Below, piece by piece: positions 12,370 to 24,413 of a stretch of DNA of 64,000 bases. Below the pieces are notes generated by a model. That model did not search any database, was not told the DNA's origin, and saw only the letters and a program-made list of their open reading frames with translations. The translations under genes and the position numbers were made by a program. Source of the DNA: Chrysemys picta bellii (taxonomy: Eukaryota > Chordata > Testudines > Emydidae). The stretch covers positions 79,548,981-79,612,980 of the forward strand of contig NC_088800.1 of NCBI RefSeq assembly GCF_011386835.1, in the 5' to 3' direction. Numbering within the stretch: position 1 is the first letter of the stretch; each line of letters begins with the position of its first letter.

Positions 12370-12969
12370 CTAAATTACAAGGAAATAAAACAAACAGGTT
12401 AATAAACCAGTTACTGCTGCAAATAGATCTCTGCATTTTGACCAGGGCTAATGCAGTTTTGTGTGCGTGTAAAGATCAGATGCCCATTGTTAAAAGTGAA
12501 TCTGGCACAGTGGTCCTCTTGCAACCACCCTTGATTTTGTCAGAAAAGCATAATCAGCCATAGCAGTACTGCAGTACAGGTTCTGTACAGAATCCAAACC
12601 TACTCCACAGAGAATAATGAAGAGCCATATGATTGCTTTTCAGCTAGATCAGTGTTAAAATTCACTAGCTTGACAAATCAGAGTGCAGCAGCTAAACTCC
12701 CTCTCCCGTCCATCCGAAGAGTTGTTGGAGTGCTATTAATCTTTTAAAATGGCAATAGTCCATTAAATATTTACACTACATCAACAGCTCTAGAGTGGTG
12801 GGCCCAACAATTGGATTAACACAACTTAAATCCTGGCTCTAGTAGCTGAATGTTGCACTAATGAGTCCATTTAGATCCTATCTTGGATTCTGAGGACATG
12901 AATTCTAATGTTTTTTTAAAGCCATCTACAAGTTATAGTAAGAATGTTCAGTTATATTATATCAAGGGA

Positions 12970-13128
12970 TTTGCAGTATTGTTGTAACCGTGTTGGTTCC
13001 AGGATATTAGAGACACGAGATGGTCTGAAGAAGAGCTCTGTGAGCCTAGAAGCTTGTCTCTTTCACCAACAGAAATTGGTCCAATAAGAGAGATTACCTC
13101 GCCCATCTTCTCTCTCCAATATAAAAGG
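12970..13128. mobile_element. Rearranged Cry-type SINE (head plus inverted body)
   Basis: Positions 12970-13018 match the head of a tortoise tRNA-derived SINE in plus orientation (GTTGTAACCGTGTTGG, GGATATTAGAGACACGAG). Positions 13019-13128 match the body in minus orientation (CAACAGAAATTGGTCCAATA). Head and body face each other, so this is either two copies or one inverted copy. It lies in the intron between exons 12300-12369 and 27014-27236. Confidence 0.65.
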
Positions 13129-13332
13129 GTTTGTGAGATCAAACTCAGGACTGAAAGTATCCCTCCACATCCAGCCAGCATGTGCAGACTGGGTCCTCCA
13201 ATAACTTCTTCACCTCTTTTTCCTCCTCTCCAGCTTCCTCCTGAATCACTTGCATTACCCCTTCTGCACCTCCTGGATTTGCGATAGCCTTGTGAATCCT
13301 AGACATTCAAACAGTTGTGGTGGCTAATAGCC

Positions 13333-13400
13333 AGCATTTAGATAGACGGCGCTTTTCATAAAATGGTCAAAACACTTTGCAAAAGGTCGGTATGAGTGAC
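13333..13400. repeat. Possible MIR/core-type fragment
   Basis: A short stretch with AAAACACTTTGCAAAAGG resembles the tail of MIR-type or related repeats. Weak; length is too small for certainty. Confidence 0.25.
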
Positions 13401-15049
13401 TCTAGAAGGAGGTGCGGTGATGGGGGCCGTAAGTACCTAGATAGATGAGAAAAGTGCCTGAAGTGAGGGGAATTGATTGTGATACCCAGATGATCCCAAT
13501 CAAGTTGATATAATTAATCTTAATACAAATCATTCTAATTTTAGTGTGAAAGCCAGGAATCATTTTGTTTGTTTCTTTTGATATCAACTATCCAGTTCTG
13601 CCTGTTCCATATCACTCTGAAAATGGCTTTTCCATTACAGAACAGCAAGCAGGAACTGTCAAGGCAAATCAGATCATGTCATCAAAGGGCCAATGAGATG
13701 GCTTCCTATTTGTGCCTAACAAAAGAACATTTGGGATATTTGGTTGTAGAACCTACGTTTGTATTTATGGCCGTGATTCTCTTAACCATTCTTTGCAATG
13801 TTACATTGCGGTTACTTTCTATCAGCCATTGGAGGCTACCGAGGTGAAACACTGACCCCCGTCATTCTTTGAGAAGAGCAGGAAATAAGCATTCTGGCCA
13901 GCACCTCTTTCCTCAGCAATAGTTTCTAAGACCTAAGGCTGGGCGTGGGAACTACTGCAGGACACAGAATATCTGCATTAGTCAGAAAGCACTTGGGGGT
14001 CATTTGTGTAAGAAATAAAAGTTACGTTCTCTTCAACTGTTGAAGAGATTGCAGTTGGACATATGGGGAATTTCAACAGTGGATGCCTCACAATATGCCT
14101 GGCTCTAGTTAATTCTATCCATCTTATTTCCATTACTGCAAAACCCATACATTTTTTCTTGCAAATTTTTAATGTGGAAAATATCCTGTATTTTGGAAAG
14201 TGCTCTGGGACACTCCTGTGAAATATGCTAGGAGTGTGCACGTATAAAAGTGATTGTAAGTTTTGCCAGCTTCCTGATTCAGAGCTGGTCGTCCAGTACT
14301 TGTCTAGCAGCAATGGCGGCTAAACTTCTTCAGGGGGTGTTCATGGGTCGGGGGGAGGGAAGATAAACTAATTGTCTCTGGGAAACCTTATCCTAATCTG
14401 AAGGATTATCAAGCCTAATTCCTTCCCCCTCTTTGATTATTCTTCTGAGTCAGTGGTTAAATTTAAAGTCTTTCCTAAACACTTTTTCAAAGGGGCTACT
14501 TCCATGGATTGCTAATGATAGTCTATATATTGCCATGAAAGTGCTGAAGCACAACTATTTTATGGAATAAGCTTACCATAAATCATGCACACGCTTCTAA
14601 TTACCCTCCGAGTCTGAACTACAGATACCAGATTGCTCTTTTCCCTGGCTGGGAGAGTCCCAGAACACAATGTATAGTTAGGAACAGGCAAACAGAGTTC
14701 AGAGGCATATCCAGTGTTGAGTTTTTAACTTAATCTCTGGCCTAGAATTCTCAAGCTATCAGTATTTTCCATTTTCAGCCGGGTTAAAATACTATTGAAA
14801 TAGCTGTTTCACCCACAGTATTTCCACTTCTTGGAACAGCTGCTTCTAAAAATTTGTATACAAGGAACAGGTCACTACTTCTGCTAACCTTACCCTGCCC
14901 CCCACCCCCACAAAAAGGTATAGCCTGCACCTTATTTTATCCGAAGCAACACACCCACCCCTAACAACATGCAACTGATAGGAGCCGGTCTTCTGCATAC
15001 CAGCCCATGGAATGCTCCCCCTGGAAGAACTGGCTCCTGCCATGTACAT
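13401..15049. other. Intronic sequence without recognised features
   Basis: No exon, RNA gene or named repeat was recognised. Open frames here (for example 13569-13847 and 13978-14313) have no family motifs and are treated as chance. Confidence 0.5.
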
Positions 15050-16129
15050 CAGGGGTTCTCAATCTTTTTCTCTCCGAGGGCCCCCTCGACATGCTATAAA
15101 AACTCCAGGGCCCAGCAGGCGTGGGGGGGCTCGGGGTAGGGGCCTTGGGCAAAGGCATAGTTTGACTTCTATGGGGGTGTGGCGGGGGTGGCCAGCGGGG
15201 CTTGAGCCACCTCCGCATAGCGGGGTCCAGGGAGGGAACGCCACCTCCACCCACCAACTCCACCTCAGGAGGCCACCCAGCCTGTCTGAGCTGGGGGGGC
15301 GGGAGCGGCGGGTGCGACCAAAAATTATAACTCAAAGGTGGGGGGCTTAGCTCAAAAAGTTTGAAAACTGCTTAGGGTGCAAGGAGGGGATAGCTAGGGG
15401 CTGTGTGCAGGCAGGGGGAGGGGTACCTCAAGGTGCAGGGAGGGGGTAGCTGGGGCTGTGTGCACACAGGGGGTGGCTGTGGGTGCAGGGAGGGGGTGGC
15501 GAGGGGCTGTGTGCAGGCAAGGGGTAGCTCAGGGTGCAGCGAAGGGGTGGCGAGGGGCTGTGTGAAGGCAGGGGGTAGCTGGTGCTGTGTGCAGGCAGTG
15601 AGATAGCTCAGGGTGCAGGGAGAGGGGTATTAGGGGCTGTGTGCTGGGAGGGCTCCCCTGCAGTCCCTGTTCCCGAAGGGGTTTGCTAGCCATAGAGCCA
15701 GGCCCCCCCACCTGGGCAGCTCTTACTGGCTGCCTCTGCAGAAGCAAAGGGGGCTGGGAGCTGAAGGAGGAGCTTCAACCCAGGGCACCAGCAGGAGATG
15801 AGGGAACGCTGCCTGCTGCCTGCTCCATGGCACCAGCTGCCCCGCACTGCCTGGCTTCCTGCCTCCGACCTGGCCAGGGGCGGGGAGAGGAGATGGGGCT
15901 GCTCCGGGACGGCCATGCTTTTGCGCTGGTGTTTGGGAAGGGAGGGGAGCACCAATGCCTTCCATGTCCCCAACTCTGCCCATGGGCTCAGGGCTTCTGC
16001 CTCACAGGGGGCACCAGGGATCGGGGCTTCAACCCCATGGTGGGCGCCAGTGATCGAGCTCTGGGTTTCAGCCACAGGGCCCTGCAGCTCCCTTGAAAGG
16101 GCCCACGGACCCCTGGTTGAGAACCGCTG
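15050..16129. mobile_element. hAT element of about 1.08 kb carrying a tandem array
   Basis: The ends are CAGGGGTTCTCAATC and GGTTGAGAACCGCTG. The flanks are ATGTACAT (15042-15049) and AGGTACAT (16130-16137), an 8-bp target duplication with 7 of 8 bases matching. The interior is GC-rich and contains about five copies of a unit of roughly 51 bp (15373-15640). No transposase is present, so it is non-autonomous. Confidence 0.8.
15373..15640. repeat. Minisatellite within a hAT element
   Basis: About five degenerate copies of a unit of approximately 51 bp (GGGTGCAGGGAGGGGGTAGC, then GGGGCTGTGTGCAGGCA). The array produces spurious open frames on both strands. Confidence 0.8.
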
Positions 16130-16137
16130 AGGTACAT

Positions 16138-16225
16138 GCAAAAAGAACAGGAGTACTTGTGGCACCTTAGAGACTAACAAATTTACAGCCCACTTCATCG
16201 GATGCATAGAATGGAATGGTTGGGT
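16138..16225 (+). mobile_element. Cry-type SINE fragment
   Basis: It reads AAAAAGAACAGGAGTACTTG, then TGGCACCTTAGAGACTAACA, then CCCACTTCATCGGATGCAT, the signature of the tortoise Cry/polIII SINE family. The 5' tRNA-like head and the central segment that usually contains AAGCTTTCGTGGG are missing. Confidence 0.85.
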
Positions 16226-16319
16226 CATTACACTAATTTAATCTATTTCCCCATGTTAAGTTATCCTCACACCTTCTATGGGTCACTTTGATTATTACTT
16301 CAAAAGTTTTTTTCTCCTG

Positions 16320-16556
16320 CTGATGATAGCTCATCTCAATTGATTGGCCTCTTACAGTTGGTATGGCTACTTCCACCTTTTCATGTTCTCTGTATGTATA
16401 AATATCTTCTGTTTATTCCATTCTATGCATCCGAAGAAGTGAGCTGTAGCCCACGAAAGCTTATGCTCAAATAAATGTGTTAGTCACTACGGTGCCACAA
16501 GTACTCCTGTTCTTTTTGCGGATACAGACTAACACGGCTGCTACTCGGAAAGCTGA
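16320..16556 (-). mobile_element. Cry-type SINE copy, opposite orientation
   Basis: Read on the minus strand, this copy begins with AGCAGCCGTGTTAGTCTG and continues through the AGTACTTGTGGCACC and GGGCTACAGCTCACTTCTTC-like segments. It faces the partial copy at 16138-16225, so the two form an inverted pair about 200 bp apart. Confidence 0.8.
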
Positions 16557-17145
16557 TGTACGTGATGCAGTTTTACCACCCCTCAGCAAGGAAAGCTTCA
16601 TCTTTAGGAGATTCCTACCTCCTGAGCAAAGAGAATGCTTTTTGTGTCACTTAATGACAATCCCAAAGCCCTGCTGACTTGTATAATTTCTGTGTAGATT
16701 GTGGATTCTGTGGACACTCTTGTCACAGTAGCTCAATTCCGTGGATGACATCTGAAGCGGATACATCAACAGTGCAAGTTCCCTCTGCTAGGAGACCCTA
16801 CTACAGAGATTCAGCTTTGGGGTCAAGACTAAAAAAAATGTAAACTACTGCAGTTTGGGTACCTAGCCAGCCACCATACCACTGTTATTCTCTGCCTCAA
16901 TTGCCAATTAGCCCATTAGGGCTACCGGGGCAATATTTAGACTGTGTAATAGTGTATTCACGCAATGCTCGGAGATAGACTTTTTTGTTTAAATACATTA
17001 AAATAGACCCGTGAATTCCCGCAGATCAAATACACAGCCACACCATCAATTAAAAATTAATCTCACACACAATCCCCAGAGTCCTGCAGCAGCTCTCTCT
17101 ACAACCCACTTCCTCAGGAGCCACAGAGAAAAGGTAGGCCTTATG

Positions 17146-17500
17146 GCACACCCTGAAGTCTAAAACTCTGGCTGTTACAGACCAGGGGGAAGAAGACTTG
17201 AAGAACACTCTGCCAGCCACACCCTCTCTTATATCTGTTCAGATGCCTCAACTGACTGCAACTGCGGCAGCGTAACCGGGGAAAGATGGAATCTCTTAGG
17301 TAGGTAGGCCCCAGCCCACTTAGGGTTTTATAGATCAAAAGCAACATCTGAAGATCAATCCAGAAACCCAAAGGCAGCCAAGTGCAGGTCATAGAGCACA
17401 GGTTTAACATGCTCCCAGAAAGAGACACTGCTTGACAAGTTAGCTGCTGAATTCTGAAGCAGTCGGGCAGCAATGAAGCAGTCAACTTTTCCATTGTGAA
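17146..17500 (-). pseudogene. L2/CR1-like LINE ORF2 C-terminal remnant
   Basis: The minus strand encodes WLPLGFWIDLQMLLLIYKTL, then GLGPTYLRDSI, then a run with SQLRHL. This matches the family pattern LPVRFRIDFKILLLxYKALxGLxPxYLxDL near the end of LINE L2-type ORF2 proteins. It is a short fragment with no active-site region. Confidence 0.5.
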
Positions 17501-17846
17501 ATCCAATTTTCAGGAATATTTATAATTAATTCCACATTCTGTGCACTGCAAAGCCTCGGCCTAGAACCGTTTTGCATCCATCTTCTAGAAGAGTGATGTC
17601 TACTAATGTAAGTGTACAAAAAAAAAAAAGCCAATAAAACACACTTTCCCACTTAAAATAAAAACCCTGCATTAAAACATTAGATTTGGCAAGTGCTTAA
17701 TGGGGTTTAATTACTGTCAGTATTTAAGAAAAATGCATACCAGCTGGAATACTGAGGCACAAAAACTGATGCAATGTGAGAGTAATAAGAGAGACTTTAG
17801 GACATTCTTGTGGAGGAAAGTTAACACCACAAAGCACTGACTGTTA

Positions 17847-18141
17847 GGGTACGTCTATACTTACCCACTGGTTCGGCGGCAAGCAATCGATCTTCTTGGA
17901 TCGATTTATCGCGTCTTGTCTAGACGCGATAAATCGTTCCCGGAAGTGCTCGCCGTCGACGCCGGTAATCCTGCTCCGCGAGAGGAGAAGGCGGAGTCCA
18001 CGGGGGAGCCTGCCTGCCACGTGTGGACCCGCGGTAAGTACCTTTAAGTTCGAACTAAGATAATTCGACTTCAGCTACGTTATTCACATAGCTGCAGTGG
18101 CGTATCTTAGTTCGAACTGGGGGCTTAGTGTGGACCAGCCC
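17847..18141. mobile_element. PIF/Harbinger MITE with TTA target duplication
   Basis: The ends GGGTACGTCTATACT and AGTGTGGACCAGCCC are imperfect inverted repeats. Both flanks are TTA (17844-17846 and 18142-18144), the duplication typical of PIF/Harbinger. The interior has an ATCGATTTATCGCGTC inverted motif, where GACGCGATAAATCG follows. No coding capacity. Confidence 0.8.
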
Positions 18142-18144
18142 TTA

Positions 18145-20050
18145 TATGCGCAGTTACAGGTCAGAATTAAAATCTGAAAAAACAATTCTTACTCCCGAGA
18201 TCTTAGTGCTGTAAATAACCACCCCTTATAACAGGAATGCTTTCACATTTTACTGCTATGCCCCTAAAGCAGAAGCTATCCCCTGATAATAAAAAAAAAT
18301 TAAGACTGTAGACAAAGCCATTCCCCCCGCCCCAACTCCTACCTCCCAAAAAACCCAAGAACAGTTTTCACTAGTGCTTCACCTGCAACTGTTCTTTGCT
18401 CTGAAAAGAAATCTGGTGCAGCTTCAGGTGTGATGTTCCAGCATGGTTTATTGATTACCTTCTGCAATGGAGATACTTCCCTTGGGCATTTATTGACCAA
18501 AGATGTATTATTGTTATCGGGACAGCAGGCGTTCAATAGATTTCCCCCCTTTTCCCATTTGTAGCTTATACACAGATTTATCAGTCCCCTTTAGTTCTTA
18601 AAAGGAGTGATATAAATACCAGTAAGTTACGCAGCACTACACGGGGCTGGAAATTTAGCCCTTTTGCTTGTACTTGATCTGCAGCACTTCATGGAAACAG
18701 CGAAACAGAAGCTGCACTGACGGACACTCTAAAACGAGTATTGATAGAGGCCGTGCGTGAAGCAAGCCGTAACAATCTTTTTTATTAAAAAAGGTGGTTG
18801 GGCACTAAACTTGCCATAGGATTGCCACAATCCTGGATGAGCTTCCCTTTGTGCTCACCAGGCTGCTGTGATAGATCCAAACCTTGGATCCCACATGATT
18901 TTAATCTTGCAGGGTCAGAAGCACTCACTCTAGGCCTCTAAGCACACTCTCGGGGTGCAGAACCTCTATCTAGCACTCCTTCCTGGGAAACTGGACTCCA
19001 CAGTCCAATTGCCTAGGCCCTGAAGTTAATGCTGGTCATCCCAAATCTCACCAGTAGCAACAACATGCTCCCCAGAGCTGGACCCTTCGAATTACTATTT
19101 CATCCTTCAGAGACTATGTGACAGTTAAAGCAATGGATACACAGACTTTGCAAAGGAATTTCTAAATCAAACACTTTTTACATAGACTAAGCATATGAGA
19201 TACATAGATCTATGGAAGAATAAAGCATATGCGCTCAAATCTCTCCCTCTAGTGTCCTCATTGCTCAGAAAGCCCTTTGTGTTTTGATCAGTCCTTTCAG
19301 GGCCTTCCTTTCCCCAGCTCAGTCATGCCTTCTTGTTCCGGTAAGCGAGAACATCTCCCTTTTATAAAAGTTCCAGTCCCCCTCTTGTCAGGTGACCCCC
19401 CTCACCCCAAGGAGCTTCAAATCCATTGTCAGTTGATTTGTTTCTTTGTTACAGCCCACTTGAAGTCCACACTGGGAAAACTGGTGCTCCTTGGCTGCAG
19501 CCAGCGGATTGTTTTAAGGTGCTTCCATTTGAATGTAAGACCCTCCAGCATAATGACTCCTGATTGCTCTCCCAGTGGGCAGAGAGAGACCCTGATAACA
19601 TCTACTGGATAACCCAGTCCAACATGGAGGTTAAAAAAGGAAGGCACGGTGCATTTCAGAAGCAAAATGATGTTCATAAAACAGAATAGAGTTTGCAGAA
19701 TGATGGAGACAATCCAGACACACACTAATCTGTCACACAGGGCTTCTGTGAGGAGTAGGCAGTTTATGAACATCATTTTGCAGACATGAACAAATAATTT
19801 TCCACACTACAGACTTACGTGGAGCTCACAAACAATAATTGAGAGCAACAGTTTGGGGAATGCAAACAGTACTGGACATTTGCATGGATAACAAGAAGAT
19901 CCAGAGTTCTAATTGGAAGGATTAAAAGAAAAGAGTTCTAGAAAGGATATAAACTCCCCTGCTTCTGGGCATAAAGCAATCTCTAACTGAATGGAATTAA
20001 GAAGAAATTCCTTATGGGCAAGTCATTCCATAACTGCTTCCTGCAACATT
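18145..20050. other. Intronic sequence without recognised features
   Basis: Between the Harbinger MITE and the CR1 scrap at 20054 I see no exon, RNA gene or named repeat. Frames at 19277-19612 and 19429-19776 overlap on opposite strands and lack motifs. Confidence 0.5.
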
Positions 20051-20053
20051 TCT

Positions 20054-20130
20054 TGCATCTTCTTCTACAGCATCTGGTACTGGCCAGTGTTTGAGACAGG
20101 ATACTGAACTATATGAACCGCTAATCTGAT
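20054..20130 (+). mobile_element. CR1-type LINE 3'-end scrap
   Basis: The words GGTACTGGCCAGTGT and GACAGGATACTG correspond to the CR1 3' region seen more completely at 51297-51646 and 60105-60780. Confidence 0.45.
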
Positions 20131-20827
20131 CTGGCAATTTTTGTGAGCCTATAATTGCTAGTGTTAATTAGGTGAAGCCAAACACGACAGAAAACTATTT
20201 ACAATCATTGACAAGGCGCCCGTCCTTTCCCGAAGTAACCAACCAGAGGGTTAAGATTCTGCACCCTTACTGTACTGGCAGAGTTTACCAGATTAGTAGT
20301 CAAGACCAGGGAAGAGGTTAGGAAGGACTAATCCTTGGGTGCCAACAAAACCATGTTAAAAACATGATGTACCTCCAAGTAAAGCAGCAAGCACAATTTA
20401 TACTCTCTATCAGTGTTATACATCCCAACAGATTTAATAAGAAAAAAATAATTCTCAGCCAATATTCCAGTCTGTCTGTTCACAGGCTGCACAGATTCAA
20501 GCTAATCAAACCAAGTTGGGAGGAACAAGAAATCATCCTGTCCCCTCGGGCTTGTTAATAGTAGGAAATCTAGGATTCTCTTAGCCTCCTCTACAACACC
20601 AAGCAGGGTTCACACATTAAGATCACATAGGCACAGGAACCATTTCTGTGATGATGGTAGTTGGGGGAGGGGGGGGCGCTTTGCTTATCTTGGTCCTTAT
20701 ATATAAGTCTCTTATATATGAAATATAAGGAGGTGCCAAGCGAAACGCGATTAGGCAGATACCACATCACAAAGTTGCTCAAGACCTATTAAAATATTCT
20801 GCATTTTAAATGTCAACAGAAGACTAA

Positions 20828-21079
20828 GGGCTTGTCTACACTGGCACTTTACAGCGCTGCAACTTTTTGCTCAGGGGTGTGAAAAAACACCCCCCTGAGC
20901 GCAGCACGTTTCAGCGCTGTAAAGCGCCAGTGTAGACAATGCACCAGCACTGGGAGCCGCACTCCTCGTGGAGGTGGGTTTTTTTAGAGTGCTGGGAGAG
21001 CTCTCTCCCAGCACTCTGCCACAACTACACAAGCCACGTGCCACGGCAGCGCTTTAACGTTGCCCGTGTAGACTAGCCC
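20828..21079. mobile_element. Harbinger-like MITE
   Basis: The ends are GGGCTTGTCTACACTGGC and GCCCGTGTAGACTAGCCC. Flanking trinucleotides are TAA and TTA. The interior contains CAGCGCTGTAAAG and a GTGCTGGGAGAGCTCTCTCC inverted stretch. The left-end motif is shared with the Harbinger element starting at about 33874, which may be its autonomous relative. Confidence 0.7.
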
Positions 21080-21082
21080 TTA

Positions 21083-22109
21083 GATCTGCCCTGAATCCAA
21101 TACGTGGGTATGCAAACAGTGTCTCACCAAGTTCTGCCAGTCAAATGAAAGACACGTGACGCAGAGAGTAGAACGAAGAAGAGTGCTGGACTGTTAGCTG
21201 ACCAGTTTTCTACTTTAAGGAGGGATTCCAAAAACAAGGGAAGGATCTGGTTACATCTTAGAGAAAGAAGGCTCTTCCTTTCAGCTGCTTCTCTTTTGAG
21301 TTCAAAGGAATGCACAAAACAGTATGCCAAGCACGGAGGAAGAGGATGGCTCTGACTTAGCGCTCGTGGCAGATTCGTGGAGAGATTAAATAAAGAGCTG
21401 GGTTCAGTTGCTAGGGAAAGCACCTTTTCATTGCAACAAATGGAAAGCAAATTCTGACAATGCTTTTGAGGAGGAAAAGAACACACGCATCTACTGCCTC
21501 AGCAGCCCCGTGCATGCACACAGTGAAGCCAAAAACATCAGGGAAGAGAAACTGCAGTGTCAAAGGATAAAGGAAAGATTCACAAGTCACAGACAGAGGC
21601 TAAATCCCAACCGCAGCTCCCAAAATAGAATCTATTTTATGCTATCAATGAAGCTTTTCAAAATACTGTTTTTATCTGCAGGGTTTTTTGTACCGTCTTT
21701 AATTACCGAGCGTCACAGAAAAATGTCTGCCAGCCTCATGCAAAAGGAGAAAGGACAGACCCACTCATTATTTCTGGGTTGAGTTTTTTTGCTTTAGAAA
21801 AATGACGCTGAATGGGTTTATCCACCAGGGCCTCCCTTTCTGGTTTTTTTAATGCTCTCTTTTTTCCATGTATGTGTGGCCACAGCCGTTATTAATAAAC
21901 TTGAAATGATTTCATGAAAGAGACTTCCAAAGGATTAAAGGTTTTGGTTTCAAATCATTCCCAGATCAGCTGTGGAGAGCCTGAGGAGCACCAGGCGCAG
22001 ACTATTTCTTGTGCGTTCCTTCATGCAACAGGAAAGGGGGATAAAGGCAGTTCTGTATCATAAAGGGGACAGGGTAGATGCAGTACTGCAGGAAGAGGGG
22101 GGTGCTGCT
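21083..22109. other. Intronic sequence without recognised features
   Basis: No exon or named repeat was recognised. Frames at 21124-21486 (minus) and 21408-21782 (plus) are short and lack motifs. Confidence 0.45.
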
Positions 22110-22860
22110 AGAGAACACATTGGCATAAGAACATAACAATGGCCATAGTGGGTCAGACCCATGGTCCATCTAGCCCAGTACGCCCTCTTCTGACAGCGAC
22201 CAGTGCCAGATGCTTCCGAAGGAGTGAACAGAACAAGGCACTCTATCAAGTGATTCACCCCATCATCCAGTCCCAGCTTCTAGCAGTCAGGTGTTTAGGG
22301 ATACCCAGAACATGGGGTTGTGTCTCTGACCATCTTGACTAATAGTCATGGATGGACCTATCCTCCATGAACTTATCTAATTCTTTTTTGAACCCAGTTA
22401 TACTTTTGGCCTTCGTAACATCCCCTTGCAACAAGTTCCACAGGTTGACTGTGCATTGTGAAACACCCTCCAAGAATTCTAATAGAGTGGAGAGGCATGA
22501 TTTCCTTTTACAGAAGCCATGTTCGTCTATGTGTCTGATAATTCTGTTCTTTACTATAGTTTCAACCAATTTGCCTGGCATTGAAGTCAGGCTTACCAGT
22601 CTAATTGTCAGGATCACCTCTAGAGCCTTTTTGAAAAAAACTGGCATCACATTAGCTATCCACCAGTCATCTGGTACAGAGGCTGATTTAAGCAATAGGT
22701 TACATACCAGAGTTAGTAGTCCTGCAATTTCATATCTGAGTTCCTTTAGACCTCTTGGGTGAATACCATCTGGTCCTGGTGACTTACTACTTCTGCTTTA
22801 TCAATTTGTTCCAAAACCTCTGACAGTTCCTCAGATTTGTCACACAAAGAGATGCAGAGT
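22110..22860 (-). mobile_element. Internally deleted CR1-type LINE
   Basis: On the minus strand this reads from the N-terminal side of the reverse transcriptase (VPDDWWIANVMPVF, VSLTSMPGKLVETIVKNRI, HGFCKRKSCLSTLLEF). It then jumps to the 3' end of the element (NLWN-type segment, then the 3' UTR with GGTCTGACCCACTATGG at its end). The central and C-terminal ORF2 parts are missing, and frames are broken. This is a dead copy. Confidence 0.8.
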
Positions 22861-22869
22861 TATTAAAAT

Positions 22870-24086
22870 AACAGCCATTCAGTTTTGAAGGGCCTGAGTG
22901 GATGATATGCAATAACCACAGTATTATGACTAAGGCATTTTAGAATTTGTGGTCCCGCATTAGACTAAACTGTTTTTTAGAGAGATTCCTCCCCCCACTT
23001 CCCCCCAGCAGAGTTAAAGTTGTTTGAGTGTCTTAGTTGTACATTTCTTACCTTAACATGTCTGGAGTTTTTTATGTATAAGCTTAACTCTGAATTTCCT
23101 CTGTTTATAATGCTTGATTTGGGGATAACTGCAACGTCTGTGGAATGATTTTTGCCTTAAGTTACTCAAGCATACTCTCAACTTTAACTCCAGCTTAACA
23201 TAGTTTGTCTGGGAATTTCCTAAGTGTTTTATAATGTCATAACCCCGAAACAAGAAACTCAACGTAAAGGCTACCGTGCAATATTTCCAATAATTTGAAG
23301 ACAGGTAATATTAAACGAACATTTTAACGTTTTTAAACTCCTAAGGGCAGATTCACTGGTTCACCAAAACAGTCAAACTCCATGAGTCATTTGGGTTTAC
23401 AGCGGTGTCGCATCATCAGATCAGCACAGACCAGCTGAGCATACTGGTAAAATCTGGCCCTTAATTTGCAACTGATTTATGGGCTTAGAGGGTGGCCTTA
23501 GTGAGACCAGCAGTATGTGCCGGGGGGCAGGGAACTAGAGTCCCAATGTCTCTGTGCTTTCAGAACTCCCGGCAGCACTGCCTGAGCGTGCAATGGAATC
23601 GAAGCTGCAGTACCTTTCAAGACAGCATGTGGCCACAGAACATCTGAAGTGACAGCTGGGCCAAGCAGCCTACCAATGAGAGCTGTTGGCATGTGAGTCC
23701 AGCCTCCCTCATATCCCTAACTCATGACAACTAACAGAATTATTGAATGCAAATTAGCTGCAGAGGTGATAATTGGTTAAACTATCCCGTATGTCACAAT
23801 GGCTCCACTTAGTAGTTGCCTGAGCTTGTCTGTAGCTTATAGAACCATAACCATTAGATACAATCACTAATAACTTAGCTTAGTTACAACTTAATCTTTT
23901 AAAATGTTGCCTGTGGACCAGATTTAAATTATTTTGACTATATAGAAAGATTTAAGTGCCTGCATTATTCTGGTAAGACCATTTGGGACAAAGAATGAAA
24001 ATGCTAAATGTTTTAAAGGACTCAGTTTTTAATTATTTTTTAACAAACTAATTAACAGATTCATTTGTATAGTCTCAGAAGACTCA
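22870..24086. other. Intronic sequence without recognised features
   Basis: AT-rich sequence with no exon, RNA gene or named repeat that I recognise. Confidence 0.45.
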
Positions 24087-24094
24087 TTCTAGAC

Positions 24095-24405
24095 CAGGGT
24101 TCGGCAACCTTTCAGAAGTGGTGTGCTGAGTCTTCATTTATTCACTCTAACTGAAGGTTTCGCGTGCCAGTCATACATTTTAACATTTTTAGAAGGTCTC
24201 TTTCTATAAGACTATAATATATAACTAAACTATTGTTGTGTGTAAAGTAAATAAGGTTTTAAAAATGTTTAAGAAGCTTCATTTAAAATTAAATTAAAAT
24301 GCAGAGCCCCCCGGACCGGTGGCCAGGTTCTGGGCAGTGTGAGTGCCACTGAAAATCAGCTCGCGTGCCGCCTTTGGCACCCGTGCCGTAGGTTGCCTAC
24401 CCCTG
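24095..24405. mobile_element. hAT MITE with perfect 8-bp target duplication
   Basis: The ends CAGGGTTCGGCAACCT and AGGTTGCCTACCCCTG form imperfect inverted repeats. Both flanks are TTCTAGAC (24087-24094 and 24406-24413). The internal part is AT-rich and then GC-rich near the right end. No coding capacity. Confidence 0.92.
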
Positions 24406-24413
24406 TTCTAGAC

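Noticed and set aside
15641..16228. Overlapping frames of 151 and 180 codons on opposite strands
   Set aside because: They lie in the GC-rich body of a hAT element and show no transposase motifs.
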